Source: Mycobacterium sp. (GTDB taxonomy: Bacteria; Actinomycetota; Actinomycetes; Mycobacteriales; Mycobacteriaceae). Taken from it: a DNA stretch of 50,217 nt. The notes beneath the pieces were generated by a model. The model was not told the DNA's origin. It saw nothing but the letters and a program-made list of their open reading frames with translations, and did no database searches. The stretch is taken from contig JAOPVX010000235.1 in NCBI GenBank assembly GCA_025965975.1, positions 1-50,217 of the forward strand, written 5' to 3'. This document shows positions 1-8,238 of the stretch, in pieces. Numbering within the stretch: the stretch's first letter is position 1; each line of letters opens with the position of its first letter. The position numbers and the translations under genes are program-made.

Positions 1-11
1 GGGGGATCACC

Positions 12-2042
12 GTGGACGACCTGTTCGAGAAGCTTCGCGCAAGCAACGCCCAAATGCAGCGTCGCGACAGCAACCTGTCCAAGGAGCTCGACGAGAAGCG
101 CAGCACCGCCGGTCCCGTCGATGAGGAAGCGGTCGCGCCGGCGCTGACGGGAATGGCGGTCAGCGACGATGTCGACGCGGGTGATGTCCTACAGGAGTCG
201 ATCGTCAGGCGCACCGGCCGCCCGGTTCTGGCGATCATCCGGGACCGGGCACAGCTGAGCATCGACGACCCGGACAGCACGGTGTGGAAAGCGCGGTTAA
301 CGAAAACCCATCAACAGCTGGAAATCGCGGCACGAGCCGTTGGCCGGATTGAGGTGACGGGCCACAGCCTGTCGTGGCTGGGGACCGGCTGGCTGGTCGC
401 ACCCAACGTGATCGTCACCAATCGACATGTGGCATCCGAATTCGCCCGGCAGTCGGGCGCGAATTTCGTGTTCCGTCAGGGACTGTCGGGGAAACCGATG
501 ACGGCATCGATCGATTTGCTGGAGGAGGTCGGCCGAACCGACGAATGGACCTTCACGATCGAGAAGGTGCTGCACATCGAGGACCCCGACGGACCAGACC
601 TCGCGTTCTGCGGCGTCGTACACACCAGCGGCGAACAGGCACCGGCACCGATCTCCTTCTCGCAATCGGCCCAAGACGATGAGCTGGTCGCCGTCATCGG
701 CTACCCGGCCCGCGACAGCCGGGTTCCCGAACAAGCGCTGATGGACCAGATCTTCGGCGATGTCTATGACAAGAAACGGCTCGCGCCGGGTCAGGTCACC
801 GGCACCAAGGTCGATGTGCTGACCCACGACTGCTCCACCCTCGGGGGGAACTCCGGCTCGGTCATGCTGTCGCTGTCGAGCGGGGATGCCGTCGGCCTTC
901 ACTACGGGGGACGGTTCCTCGAATCCAACTTCGCGGTTTCAGCGGCCGTGGTGGATCGGCGCCTCAAACAAGTACTCAGCGGTACCCCGATCGCCGCGCC
1001 GGCACCCAACATCGCGGCCCCCGAGGGCATTACCGGCAAGCCGGAGCAGCCGGCAGCGACGAGAGCAGCCGACAACACAACGCAACTGACCTACATCGTT
1101 CCGATTCGCATCACTGTTGATATCGACACCGCCGTCCGCCATGCGGGTTCGGCGGCAGCACAACCGACACCGTCGGCAACCGGAGCTGGCGAGGACGAGG
1201 TGTTCACCGAAGCGGTGGCCGCCGACCTTGCCGACCGCGAGGGCTACAACGAGGCGTTCCTGGGCCAAAAGTTCGGTGTTCCGTTGCCGGAGGTGACGGC
1301 CGCCGATGACGTCCTTCAGTTCAGCGCCAACGGCGAAACCAATCAGGTGCTGCGCTACGAGCACTTCTCCGTCGTGATGAGCCGCAGTCGGCGGATGTGT
1401 CACTTCAGCGCTGTGAACATCGACGGCAAGCGATTCAAGGCGCTCCCGCGGAGCGGGTGGCGAACCGATCCGCGGATACCGGCCGAGGCGCAGATCATCA
1501 AGGAGTGCTATGGCAACGCGCCGAAGTTCGCCCGCGGGCACATGACCCGTCGCGAGGACCCCATCTGGGGCACCGGTGACGCGCCAGGACTGGGCAACTC
1601 GGATTCCATGCACGTCACGAACGTTGTTCCGCAGATGCAGCCGTTCAACGCCGGGGTGTGGCTGGATCTCGAGCAGTTCGCTTTGCAGAACGCGCGCAAG
1701 GACAAGATGGTGATCTCGGTGTTCACGGGTCCGTTCCTCGCCGACGACGATCCGGTGAAATTCCGCGTGAAGGTGCCCGTCGAGTTCTGGAGGGTCATCG
1801 CGTTCATCCACGACGAGACGGGCAAGCTGTGTGCGACCGGCTACACGATGTCGCAGAAGGATTTCCTGACCGACGAGGAATTCGTGTTCGGCCAACACAA
1901 GACGACTCAGACCTCCATCGCCACCATCGAGCAACGCGCCGGGCTGTCGTTCGGTGAGCTCTCCCGCCACGACCCGCTGGACAAGATCGAGGCTGTTGCG
2001 GCCCCGGAATTGACCGATGTGCGCCAGATCCGGTTCGTCTGA
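12..2042 (+). CDS. Trypsin-like serine protease fused to a DNA/RNA non-specific (EndoG/NucA-type) endonuclease
   Basis: A 676-residue two-domain protein without a signal peptide. The N-terminal half carries a chymotrypsin-fold triad: His near residue 139 in TNRHVA, Asp near 196 in GPDLAF and Ser near 281 in GGNSGS. After a linker rich in Ala, Pro and Glu, the C-terminal part (about 430-650) resembles the beta-beta-alpha-metal nuclease family. It has ARGHMTRR near residue 508, where the family usually has DRGH, then an Asn/Gln-rich stretch around VTNVVPQMQPFN. The start is the GTG after GGGGGATCACC; an upstream start outside the window cannot be excluded. The pairing suggests proteolytic control of a nuclease, which is inference. 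Changing the Asp of DRGH to Ala may alter or weaken catalysis. Confidence 0.75.
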   Translation: MDDLFEKLRASNAQMQRRDSNLSKELDEKRSTAGPVDEEAVAPALTGMAVSDDVDAGDVLQESIVRRTGRPVLAIIRDRAQLSIDDPDSTVWKARLTKTHQQLEIAARAVGRIEVTGHSLSWLGTGWLVAPNVIVTNRHVASEFARQSGANFVFRQGLSGKPMTASIDLLEEVGRTDEWTFTIEKVLHIEDPDGPDLAFCGVVHTSGEQAPAPISFSQSAQDDELVAVIGYPARDSRVPEQALMDQIFGDVYDKKRLAPGQVTGTKVDVLTHDCSTLGGNSGSVMLSLSSGDAVGLHYGGRFLESNFAVSAAVVDRRLKQVLSGTPIAAPAPNIAAPEGITGKPEQPAATRAADNTTQLTYIVPIRITVDIDTAVRHAGSAAAQPTPSATGAGEDEVFTEAVAADLADREGYNEAFLGQKFGVPLPEVTAADDVLQFSANGETNQVLRYEHFSVVMSRSRRMCHFSAVNIDGKRFKALPRSGWRTDPRIPAEAQIIKECYGNAPKFARGHMTRREDPIWGTGDAPGLGNSDSMHVTNVVPQMQPFNAGVWLDLEQFALQNARKDKMVISVFTGPFLADDDPVKFRVKVPVEFWRVIAFIHDETGKLCATGYTMSQKDFLTDEEFVFGQHKTTQTSIATIEQRAGLSFGELSRHDPLDKIEAVAAPELTDVRQIRFV

Positions 2043-2195
2043 CATGTGGCGGGCATTCGTGGCGGCAACCGGCCAACGGTCGAGTCGGCTACCCAAAATC
2101 AGCTGGCGGACAAATGTATTCGCTGACACAGCGCTCGACCGAGTGTTTCACGCCACCGAGAAACCGAGAAACCCTAGAACGACGAGGAGAGGCCC

Positions 2196-2423
2196 ATGGT
2201 TGCAAGTCTGGTGTTGGTCGAAGGCGAGAAGGTGATCGGGGAGAACCTGTTCATCCCGCTGACCAACGTCGACGAAGTGCTCATCGGTTCAGCCGACGGA
2301 TTCGGTCACCTCGTTCACTTCGTCGCGAACTCGACGTCGGACCTCGACGCGGCGGTGCGGGGCTTGGCAACAGTCCCCAATGTCACCGGCGTGCTCACGC
2401 TCGCGACAAGGCTGTCGGCGTGA
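2196..2423 (+). CDS. Small protein resembling a stand-alone Lrp/AsnC ligand-binding (RAM) domain
   Basis: A 75-residue protein starting at an ATG behind GGAGAGGCCC. The second half (VDEVLIG, then GHLVHFVANSTSDLDAAV, then VTGVLTLATRL) follows the beta-alpha-beta spacing of RAM domains, which bind amino acids in Lrp/AsnC regulators. There is no DNA-binding helix-turn-helix. It is the first gene of the run to 8041 and sits about 95 bp before the LodA-like gene. Because a radical SAM/SPASM enzyme is encoded downstream, it could instead be a ribosomally made substrate, but it has no cysteine and no obvious leader/core division, so I favour a sensor or partner role. This is inference. Confidence 0.6.
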   Translation: MVASLVLVEGEKVIGENLFIPLTNVDEVLIGSADGFGHLVHFVANSTSDLDAAVRGLATVPNVTGVLTLATRLSA

Positions 2424-2519
2424 CACGACATATGCACCGTCGCTTACAGATTCATCGTCACCGGATAACAACCGATGTCGAGGTCTTAGCGCCGGTAGAC
2501 GAACGGCAAAGGAGATGCG

Positions 2520-4142
2520 ATGGCCACTGACACGATCCGCAGATTGTTCTTCACCCCGCCGATCGCCATCGCGCGACTGGGCGGCAGCAGCACCCCCCTT
2601 GAGGCGTTCGGTTGGGGTCCCGGCGACCCGCACACCATCGGCGAAACCCGTATCCGGCCCGCGTGGTCTTTCAACGTCGACGCGCTGGGCACTGTCACCG
2701 CTTTCCTGCCCACCGAACTGCATCTGCGCGACGGTGCGCTGCAGCGGCCGGTGGCACCGTTTCTGGAACTGTGGGCGCTGACCGGCGACGGCCCGGCGGC
2801 CAGCTGGGTGCCGACCGCGGTGACCCCTGCGCTGCTGGCGGCCAACGGGATCGACGAATCCAACGTCACGTTCAGCGTGACCGCGATGAACATGAAGGCC
2901 GCACGCCGTACCGGCAAGTCGTCACTGCGGTTCGGCACCTTTCCACCCGTCGCACTGGCCGCCAGTGAACACGGCGCGGTGTCGCTGAATGGCGAAAGCC
3001 CGCCCGATGCCGACCAGCCGATGATTCCGCGCGGCCGCCACATTCCGCTGGGCCGCGTGCAGGTGATGCGGCCACAACCGCAGCCCGCCGCCGATGTGGT
3101 ACCACCGGAGGTCAGGCTGGATGTGCTGCGGCTGCGCTACACGCCCGCCCATGGGCTGTTCTACGGGCCCCCGCAGGCCGCGACGGCACAACCCGCCGAC
3201 GGTCCGGCCGTCCCGGCCGAAAGGGCGTTCCTCAATCCCAACGCCGGCTGGATGAACGCGTCATTCGCGCGTAACGGAGTTGTCCAGACGGCCGTGGTGA
3301 TACCGCCGGACACCTACGACATGGTTCGCCGCGACAACCGAGGTGTCTCGTTGGGCGTCGTCGACGACACCTGCGAGCTGGTGATCGCCGCGACCGCCTC
3401 GATCAACGGCGCCCCACTCGCGGCTCGCGCGAACATCACCGTCGGCCCACCGCATTTCGCACCCGATCGGCGGCCGTTCCTGTCGCTGGCCGACGAGATC
3501 AACGACCGCGAGCACGACCCGGCCCGTGACGCCGCGCTCAGCGACCAGGACCGTGACCGTTGGGTCGAGGACCTGTTCGAGAGGGTGTATGAAACCGCGT
3601 CACTGCTCGATCTCGACTTCTGGCGGGCACTTCGCGGCGCCACCGTGCCGCAGGGGCAGCGCAGACCGCGGCGGCTGCCGCCAGATGATGGAGTCGAACC
3701 GCCCGAACAGGCGATGGGGGGCAAGGATCCACTGCGCGATCCCGACATCCGCATTCCAGCGCCAGAGCCTGGCCAACCCTTCCCGTTGTCGGAGCGGGCC
3801 CGTGAACGGCACCGTTCACTGTCGGATCTCAGCGCGCTGCAGTCCTTGTTACTGCAGCATCCCGACCGCTTCGATGCCCTTGTGCGCAAGCCGTTCTCGG
3901 TGTCGGCCGTGGAAAGCGGAGACGCAACGACCATGCAGATGCCGCCGTTTATGCGCAACAGCAACGCGTTCCCGATGACGCTGGCCGATTGGCAATATCG
4001 GCTGCTGATGGCCTGGAAAGACGATCTGCTGGCAAGCGGTCTGGTCGCCGAAGGCCGTGACGAGGGCGGCGGGCCGCTATCGACGTTGGCCGCCCAGCGC
4101 CGTCGCGACGTGCTTGAACTGCTCGCCAAGGACGACCGATGA
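2520..4142 (+). CDS. LodA/GoxA-like protein, apparently without the CTQ-forming residues
   Basis: A 540-residue protein starting at an ATG behind AAAGGAGATGCG. The N-terminus (TPPIAIARLGGS, then IRPAWSFNVD and APFLELWAL) and the C-terminal segment (QMPPFMRN, LADWQYRLLMAW) resemble the LodA/GoxA family of amino-acid oxidases. Those enzymes carry a cysteine tryptophylquinone made from a C-terminal Cys and Trp. I see a single cysteine (DDTCEL, near residue 285) and none in the C-terminal third, so the standard cofactor should not form. A LodB-like flavoprotein, the usual partner, is encoded in the same operon. It may be a divergent oxidase with another cofactor or a non-catalytic scaffold. Family assignment rests on short motifs read by eye. 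Confidence 0.55.
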   Translation: MATDTIRRLFFTPPIAIARLGGSSTPLEAFGWGPGDPHTIGETRIRPAWSFNVDALGTVTAFLPTELHLRDGALQRPVAPFLELWALTGDGPAASWVPTAVTPALLAANGIDESNVTFSVTAMNMKAARRTGKSSLRFGTFPPVALAASEHGAVSLNGESPPDADQPMIPRGRHIPLGRVQVMRPQPQPAADVVPPEVRLDVLRLRYTPAHGLFYGPPQAATAQPADGPAVPAERAFLNPNAGWMNASFARNGVVQTAVVIPPDTYDMVRRDNRGVSLGVVDDTCELVIAATASINGAPLAARANITVGPPHFAPDRRPFLSLADEINDREHDPARDAALSDQDRDRWVEDLFERVYETASLLDLDFWRALRGATVPQGQRRPRRLPPDDGVEPPEQAMGGKDPLRDPDIRIPAPEPGQPFPLSERARERHRSLSDLSALQSLLLQHPDRFDALVRKPFSVSAVESGDATTMQMPPFMRNSNAFPMTLADWQYRLLMAWKDDLLASGLVAEGRDEGGGPLSTLAAQRRRDVLELLAKDDR

Positions 4143-5407
4143 CCGCGCCACCGCAATGGCATCGGTTCGGTTCCCGGATCGGCGATCACGTGCTCGTCCT
4201 AGCGGGCAGTCAGATCGTGGACGTACCCGAAGGCGCCGAGTTGGATACTGGTTCGCTGGGTGAATTCCTGGCCCATGGCGAGACTTTGGGCCTGGACAAC
4301 GTACCCGAGGTGCGCCCCCAGGGCATTTCGCTGAACGTGACCTCGGCCTGCAACCTGGGCTGCTCCTACTGCTACGCAGACCGTGGCCGGTTCGCCGGGC
4401 GGCAGCAGGGCAGCATGTCGCGCGGCACCGCTGCGGCCGCGATCGACGCGCTGCTGCGCCATTGCGATCGCAAGGCACGCGCCACCGTCGGCTTCCTTGG
4501 CGGTGAACCATTCCTGCATCCCGCCCTCATCCACGAGGTGGTCGCCTACGCCGGTGCCCGTGCCGCCGACGTCGGGCAGGCCATCGGCTTCTCGGTGACC
4601 ACCAACGCAACCCGCCTGCGTGAAGCCGACCACGATCTGATCCGGGCGAACCGCTTCGCGCTGACCGTCAGCGTCGACGGCGGCCCGGCAACACACGACC
4701 TGCTACGCCGAAACCTGCTGGGACAGGGCAGCTTCGCCGACGTGATGGCCGGGGTCGCCCCGCTGCTCGCCTCCCCGGGGCACGCCACGGTGACCGCGCG
4801 CGCAACTTTGGTGAGCGGACAGCTGAACTTGGCCCAGCGCTACGACGCCCTGCGCGCGCACGGTTTCACCCGCATCGGGTTCTCGCCGGTGCGACTGGGG
4901 TTCGGCGCCCTGACCGACGACGACTGGCCGGTCTGGACACGGGCCTCGATCGAACTCGCCGAGCGCGAACTGGCCGAACTACTTGCCGGCAGCGACACCG
5001 GATACGACAACTTCGCGACCGCGCTGCGCATGCTGCACGCCGGCGCCTCGTCACCGTTCCCCTGCGGCGCGGGCGGCGGCTATGCATCGGTGGCCACCGA
5101 CGGCCGCTGGTATGCCTGCCACCGCGCCATCGGCGACGCCGACTACGCCCTGGGTGACGACCTCGCCGAGGTCGACCCGCAACGCCAACAGCGATTCCTG
5201 GTGGCCCGACACGTCGATCGTCTCGAGCCTTGCAACAGCTGTTGGGCGCGGTACCTGTGCAGCGGGGGATGCCACCAGGAGGCGCCCGCCCGCACCGACG
5301 CCTCATGTCAGGCGATCCGTGACTGGCTGGACTTCTGCCTCGACGCCTACTGCGCGCTGACCGCAGCGCGACCCGAATGGTTCGGAGATCACCATGGAAA
5401 TCGATAA
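4139..5407 (+). CDS. Radical SAM/SPASM-domain enzyme
   Basis: A 422-residue enzyme whose ATG overlaps the preceding stop (ATGA). The radical SAM 4Fe-4S motif is CNLGCSYC at about residues 71-78, followed by a glycine-rich FLGGEP motif near 122. The C-terminus has a SPASM-type cysteine set: CGAGGGYASV, then YACHRAIG, then CNSCWARYLCSGGCHQEA and a later Cys. SPASM enzymes usually modify peptides or protein side chains (PqqE, QhpD and AnSME types). The tight coupling to the LodA-like gene suggests that protein, or the 75-residue product of 2196-2423, as substrate; this is inference. Both iron-sulfur cysteine sets look intact. Confidence 0.85.
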   Translation: MTAPPQWHRFGSRIGDHVLVLAGSQIVDVPEGAELDTGSLGEFLAHGETLGLDNVPEVRPQGISLNVTSACNLGCSYCYADRGRFAGRQQGSMSRGTAAAAIDALLRHCDRKARATVGFLGGEPFLHPALIHEVVAYAGARAADVGQAIGFSVTTNATRLREADHDLIRANRFALTVSVDGGPATHDLLRRNLLGQGSFADVMAGVAPLLASPGHATVTARATLVSGQLNLAQRYDALRAHGFTRIGFSPVRLGFGALTDDDWPVWTRASIELAERELAELLAGSDTGYDNFATALRMLHAGASSPFPCGAGGGYASVATDGRWYACHRAIGDADYALGDDLAEVDPQRQQRFLVARHVDRLEPCNSCWARYLCSGGCHQEAPARTDASCQAIRDWLDFCLDAYCALTAARPEWFGDHHGNR

Positions 5408-7043
5408 GCTTCTGCCTCGAAACCGCACCGCCCGGCTGGCCGCGGCCCGTGCCGCCGGAAACCCGATCGTCACCGAACTCGCATCCGGAGTCGGAAACTG
5501 CTTTCCCGGGCTGGAATTCGACGCCCGCAACCTTGATCGCCGGTTCTTCCCCTATCTGGTGGTCGACTTCGTCGACGACATCGTGGTGAACCAGGTCGAG
5601 CTGGCCCGCGCCGAGGCCGACGGCGTCACCGGTGACCTGCTGACCGCACTGCGCGAGGCAGCCAAACCGGCCACGCAGTGGCGCGTCGCACGACTGAGCG
5701 GCACGTTCGCCGGTTTCGGCGCGCGCGACCTCGTCGTCGCGCAGCTGGGCCCCACCACCGAGGGACCACCGGACGGCTGGACCGCGGTGCGGCTGCTTGT
5801 CCCCGGCACCGAGGTGACGATCACCCTGCAAGCGGACAGCGGTAAGCAGCTCGAGCTGGCGGCCACGCGGGCGTCTTACCTGCGCGACGACGGAGCGTTC
5901 GCCGAAATGTTTGCGGCCGGCGAGCTCACCCAGTCGCTGTGCTCGCCGTGGACACACGACTTCCGCGATTGCGGCTGCTTCTACTGGGCCTCAAACCATC
6001 CCGACATCGTCCAGCCCGCCGTGCCTGCGCCATCGGCCGTCGACGATCCGGCCTTCGCGGTGCGGGTGTCCTGGCTGCGCAGCGACCGGGTCACCTCCCC
6101 ACCGGCGCCGGATCCGCAACACCAGGGCGAGCTTCGCCATCACGAGATCAACGCGCGATGGCAGGAACTCGACGTTGTCGTCGACGGCCGCGAACAACGG
6201 ATGCCTTATGCACCCGGTGTGGTGCCCGGCGTGGCCCTCGACCCCGCAGCGCTCGTTCCCACCCTGCGGTACGCGGCGGGGGTGGAACAAGCAGTCATGC
6301 TCGAGTACCTCGCGGCGGCGTTCTCGCTCAACCGCGACGCCGGCGACGACAACAGCACCGTGCGCCAAGACGTGGCGGTCGCACAGTTCGAGATCATGCG
6401 CGTCGCCCAGTCGGAGATGCGCCACCTCAAGGCGGTCAACGGGCTTCTGCTACACGAACATCAGGTCTCCGGCGCCGTCGGCGCGTTCCAGCCGGTTCTC
6501 GGGGTGGCGACGGTCATCCCCGGTGCCGGCGGCATGCGGCTGCCATCGATGAATTTCCGCCCGCTGACAGCACAGGTCCTCGAGGACTTCGTGCAAATCG
6601 AGGCACCGTCGAAGTCAGTGGACGCCCTCTACGGGCGGATCCTGGCCACCTACCAGCGCGCCGGGCGCGACACGCAAGCCGCCACCGTCGCGCAGATCAT
6701 GGCCGAGGGAGCCGACCACTTCGCCAGTTTCCGGGTCATCCAGGAACTCTTGGGCCGACATCAGGAAAGCGAATACCTGCTGCCCGTGAGCATCCCGGTG
6801 GCAGGGGATGGGAGGCTAACGACGTTGCAGCAGCGCTACGAGACGATGCTCGACCATTTCTTCAAGGGCTACAGCGTGGGTGTGCCGCCGGGGCGCACCG
6901 AGATCGCTGCCGCGCGCTCGATCATGTTGGGCTCTCGCGGTGTCGAGGGCGCATGCGAGGCGCTCGCCGCCCAGAATGTGTTGCCTGTGTTCGCGATACC
7001 GACCGACAACCGGTTCGCGCCGGTTGACCCGCCCGCCCCATGA
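5394..7043 (+). CDS. Ferritin-fold protein related to VioB-type iminophenyl-pyruvate dimer synthases
   Basis: A 549-residue protein whose ATG lies 14 bp inside the previous gene. The middle has a ferritin-like helical pattern with paired carboxylates and histidines: EQAVMLEYLAAAFSL near residue 298, then EIMRVAQSEMRHLKAVN near 335 (ExxxxxxExxH), with further acidic helices to about 470. This matches the ferritin-like domain found in VioB and related amino-acid oxidase partners. In violacein synthesis VioB couples oxidised tryptophan imines made by the flavoenzyme VioA. A similar oxidase-plus-coupling logic is possible with the LodA-like and flavin neighbours, but the substrate is unknown. The N-terminal 200 residues are unassigned. 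Confidence 0.6.
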   Translation: MEIDKLLPRNRTARLAAARAAGNPIVTELASGVGNCFPGLEFDARNLDRRFFPYLVVDFVDDIVVNQVELARAEADGVTGDLLTALREAAKPATQWRVARLSGTFAGFGARDLVVAQLGPTTEGPPDGWTAVRLLVPGTEVTITLQADSGKQLELAATRASYLRDDGAFAEMFAAGELTQSLCSPWTHDFRDCGCFYWASNHPDIVQPAVPAPSAVDDPAFAVRVSWLRSDRVTSPPAPDPQHQGELRHHEINARWQELDVVVDGREQRMPYAPGVVPGVALDPAALVPTLRYAAGVEQAVMLEYLAAAFSLNRDAGDDNSTVRQDVAVAQFEIMRVAQSEMRHLKAVNGLLLHEHQVSGAVGAFQPVLGVATVIPGAGGMRLPSMNFRPLTAQVLEDFVQIEAPSKSVDALYGRILATYQRAGRDTQAATVAQIMAEGADHFASFRVIQELLGRHQESEYLLPVSIPVAGDGRLTTLQQRYETMLDHFFKGYSVGVPPGRTEIAAARSIMLGSRGVEGACEALAAQNVLPVFAIPTDNRFAPVDPPAP

Positions 7044-8041
7044 GCGCTCTGCGCACTGTGGTCGGCAGCGGCACAACGGCTTTGGCCGCGGCGTTATTCG
7101 CGGCCCGCCGTGGGCCGGTGGATCTGTACGCGCGAAGCCGCACTCCGCGGTCACGTTCGGTGGAAAGCCTTCCCGCCGCCGCGCTCACCCTGCTCGTCGA
7201 ACTCGGGATCACCCCGGACGAACTCGACGTCGAAGGGTTGTCCAGAAAGCGCATCGTGGCCTGGCAAAACTGCGAGCCTGAAGTGCTCGACGGGCCGGCA
7301 TGCGCGCACATCGACACGGCCGCACTGCATCACGCGCTGCTGGGCCGCGCCGCGAACAACCCAGCTGTCACGTTCAAAGCCGGGCTGGACCCGTCGAGCC
7401 TGCGGCCCGGATGGGTCGACGCCACCGGTCGCAGAGCGGTCTCGGCCCGCCGACACATCAGACCGCCGCGCACGTGGACGGCGGCTCTGGTCACGGTGCC
7501 CGCCGACGACACGGGTGAGCTGCGGCTGGCGGCCGCGCATGACGGGTACGCCTACCGGCTCGGCTCGGCCGACTGGACGAGCATCGGCTGGGTAAGTCCC
7601 GACAGGCCGCCGCTGACCGGTGGCCAGCTGCGCGCGTACATCGAAAAGCGTGGTGCCGCATGGCTGCTCGGCGGCGTGCACATCCCCGATGGAATTGACA
7701 CCTACCGTCGTCCGGCCAGCGCAGCCGTTCCGCAGCCGTCGACTGCCGCGATCCCGGTCGGTGATGCCGCGCTGGCCCGTGATGCACTCGCCTCCCAGGG
7801 CGTGTCGATCGGATTGTCGGATGCGTGTTTGGTCGCTGACCCGGCAACAACCGTTGACGGCATGACACGCCGCCGAAACGACGCGATTCTCAGGCACTTT
7901 CGCCACCTTCGGCAGATGGCCACCACCTGTCGCTACGCAGACTCGCGATGCTGGGCGGAATACCTCGCCTGGGTTACCCAAGCGAGCACCGGCTGGTCGT
8001 CGGAGCGGACGACGGCACTCGCGCGCCACGGTGCGCATTAG
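7040..8041 (+). CDS. FAD-dependent monooxygenase-like protein (LodB-like)
   Basis: A 333-residue flavoprotein starting at an ATGA overlap. The N-terminus has a beta-alpha-beta dinucleotide-binding fold (VVGSGTTALAAALFAARR). Near residue 240 it has the second FAD motif of the aromatic hydroxylase/halogenase family (VGDAALARDALASQGVSIGL; the family form is close to GDAAHxxDPxxGxG). LodB-type flavoproteins of this fold hydroxylate the precursor Trp during CTQ formation in LodA-type oxidases. Its place with a LodA-like gene supports that role by family knowledge, although the partner lacks the expected Cys. It is shorter than most monooxygenases of this class and is the last gene of the coupled run from 2196. 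Confidence 0.65.
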   Translation: MSALRTVVGSGTTALAAALFAARRGPVDLYARSRTPRSRSVESLPAAALTLLVELGITPDELDVEGLSRKRIVAWQNCEPEVLDGPACAHIDTAALHHALLGRAANNPAVTFKAGLDPSSLRPGWVDATGRRAVSARRHIRPPRTWTAALVTVPADDTGELRLAAAHDGYAYRLGSADWTSIGWVSPDRPPLTGGQLRAYIEKRGAAWLLGGVHIPDGIDTYRRPASAAVPQPSTAAIPVGDAALARDALASQGVSIGLSDACLVADPATTVDGMTRRRNDAILRHFRHLRQMATTCRYADSRCWAEYLAWVTQASTGWSSERTTALARHGAH

Positions 8042-8098
8042 GGAGGTGGCCAGCTGCCGAACAACTGCGGACACGCACAACAGCGCGACCAAAATCGA

Positions 8099-8110
8099 GT
8101 AGTTCGCTAC
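8099..8110 (+). promoter_or_regulatory. Palindromic site 1 (GTAG-TTCG-CTAC), pointing right
   Basis: A perfect inverted repeat of four bases with a 4-bp spacer, in the context GAGTAGTTCGCTACGCATG. It lies 128 bp before the start of the HEVLE-motif gene at 8239. It is one of ten copies in the window that share the core, a preceding A/G-rich base pair and a following KCRYG-like pentamer. Function as an operator is inferred from recurrence and position. Confidence 0.7.
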
Positions 8111-8238
8111 GCATGGGTGGCTGTCCTGGCAGTACTTATCGTCGCCATGAAGCGAACAGAGCGGAAAGGATCACCCATCGCCCCGATTACCCGGTCAATC
8201 ACACGCCTGAATTCGAACGCACAGTTAGGGCTAGGAAC

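Noticed and set aside
2078-2096. A GAGT-CGG-CTAC sequence before the 2196 operon that resembles the shared palindrome
   Set aside because: The spacing is one base short and the left arm does not match, so it is not counted as an eleventh site.
939-2129. Long minus-strand frame (396 codons) opposite the protease-nuclease gene
   Set aside because: It is arginine- and glycine-rich with no motifs, an antisense shadow of a high-GC gene; the plus strand has clear catalytic motifs.
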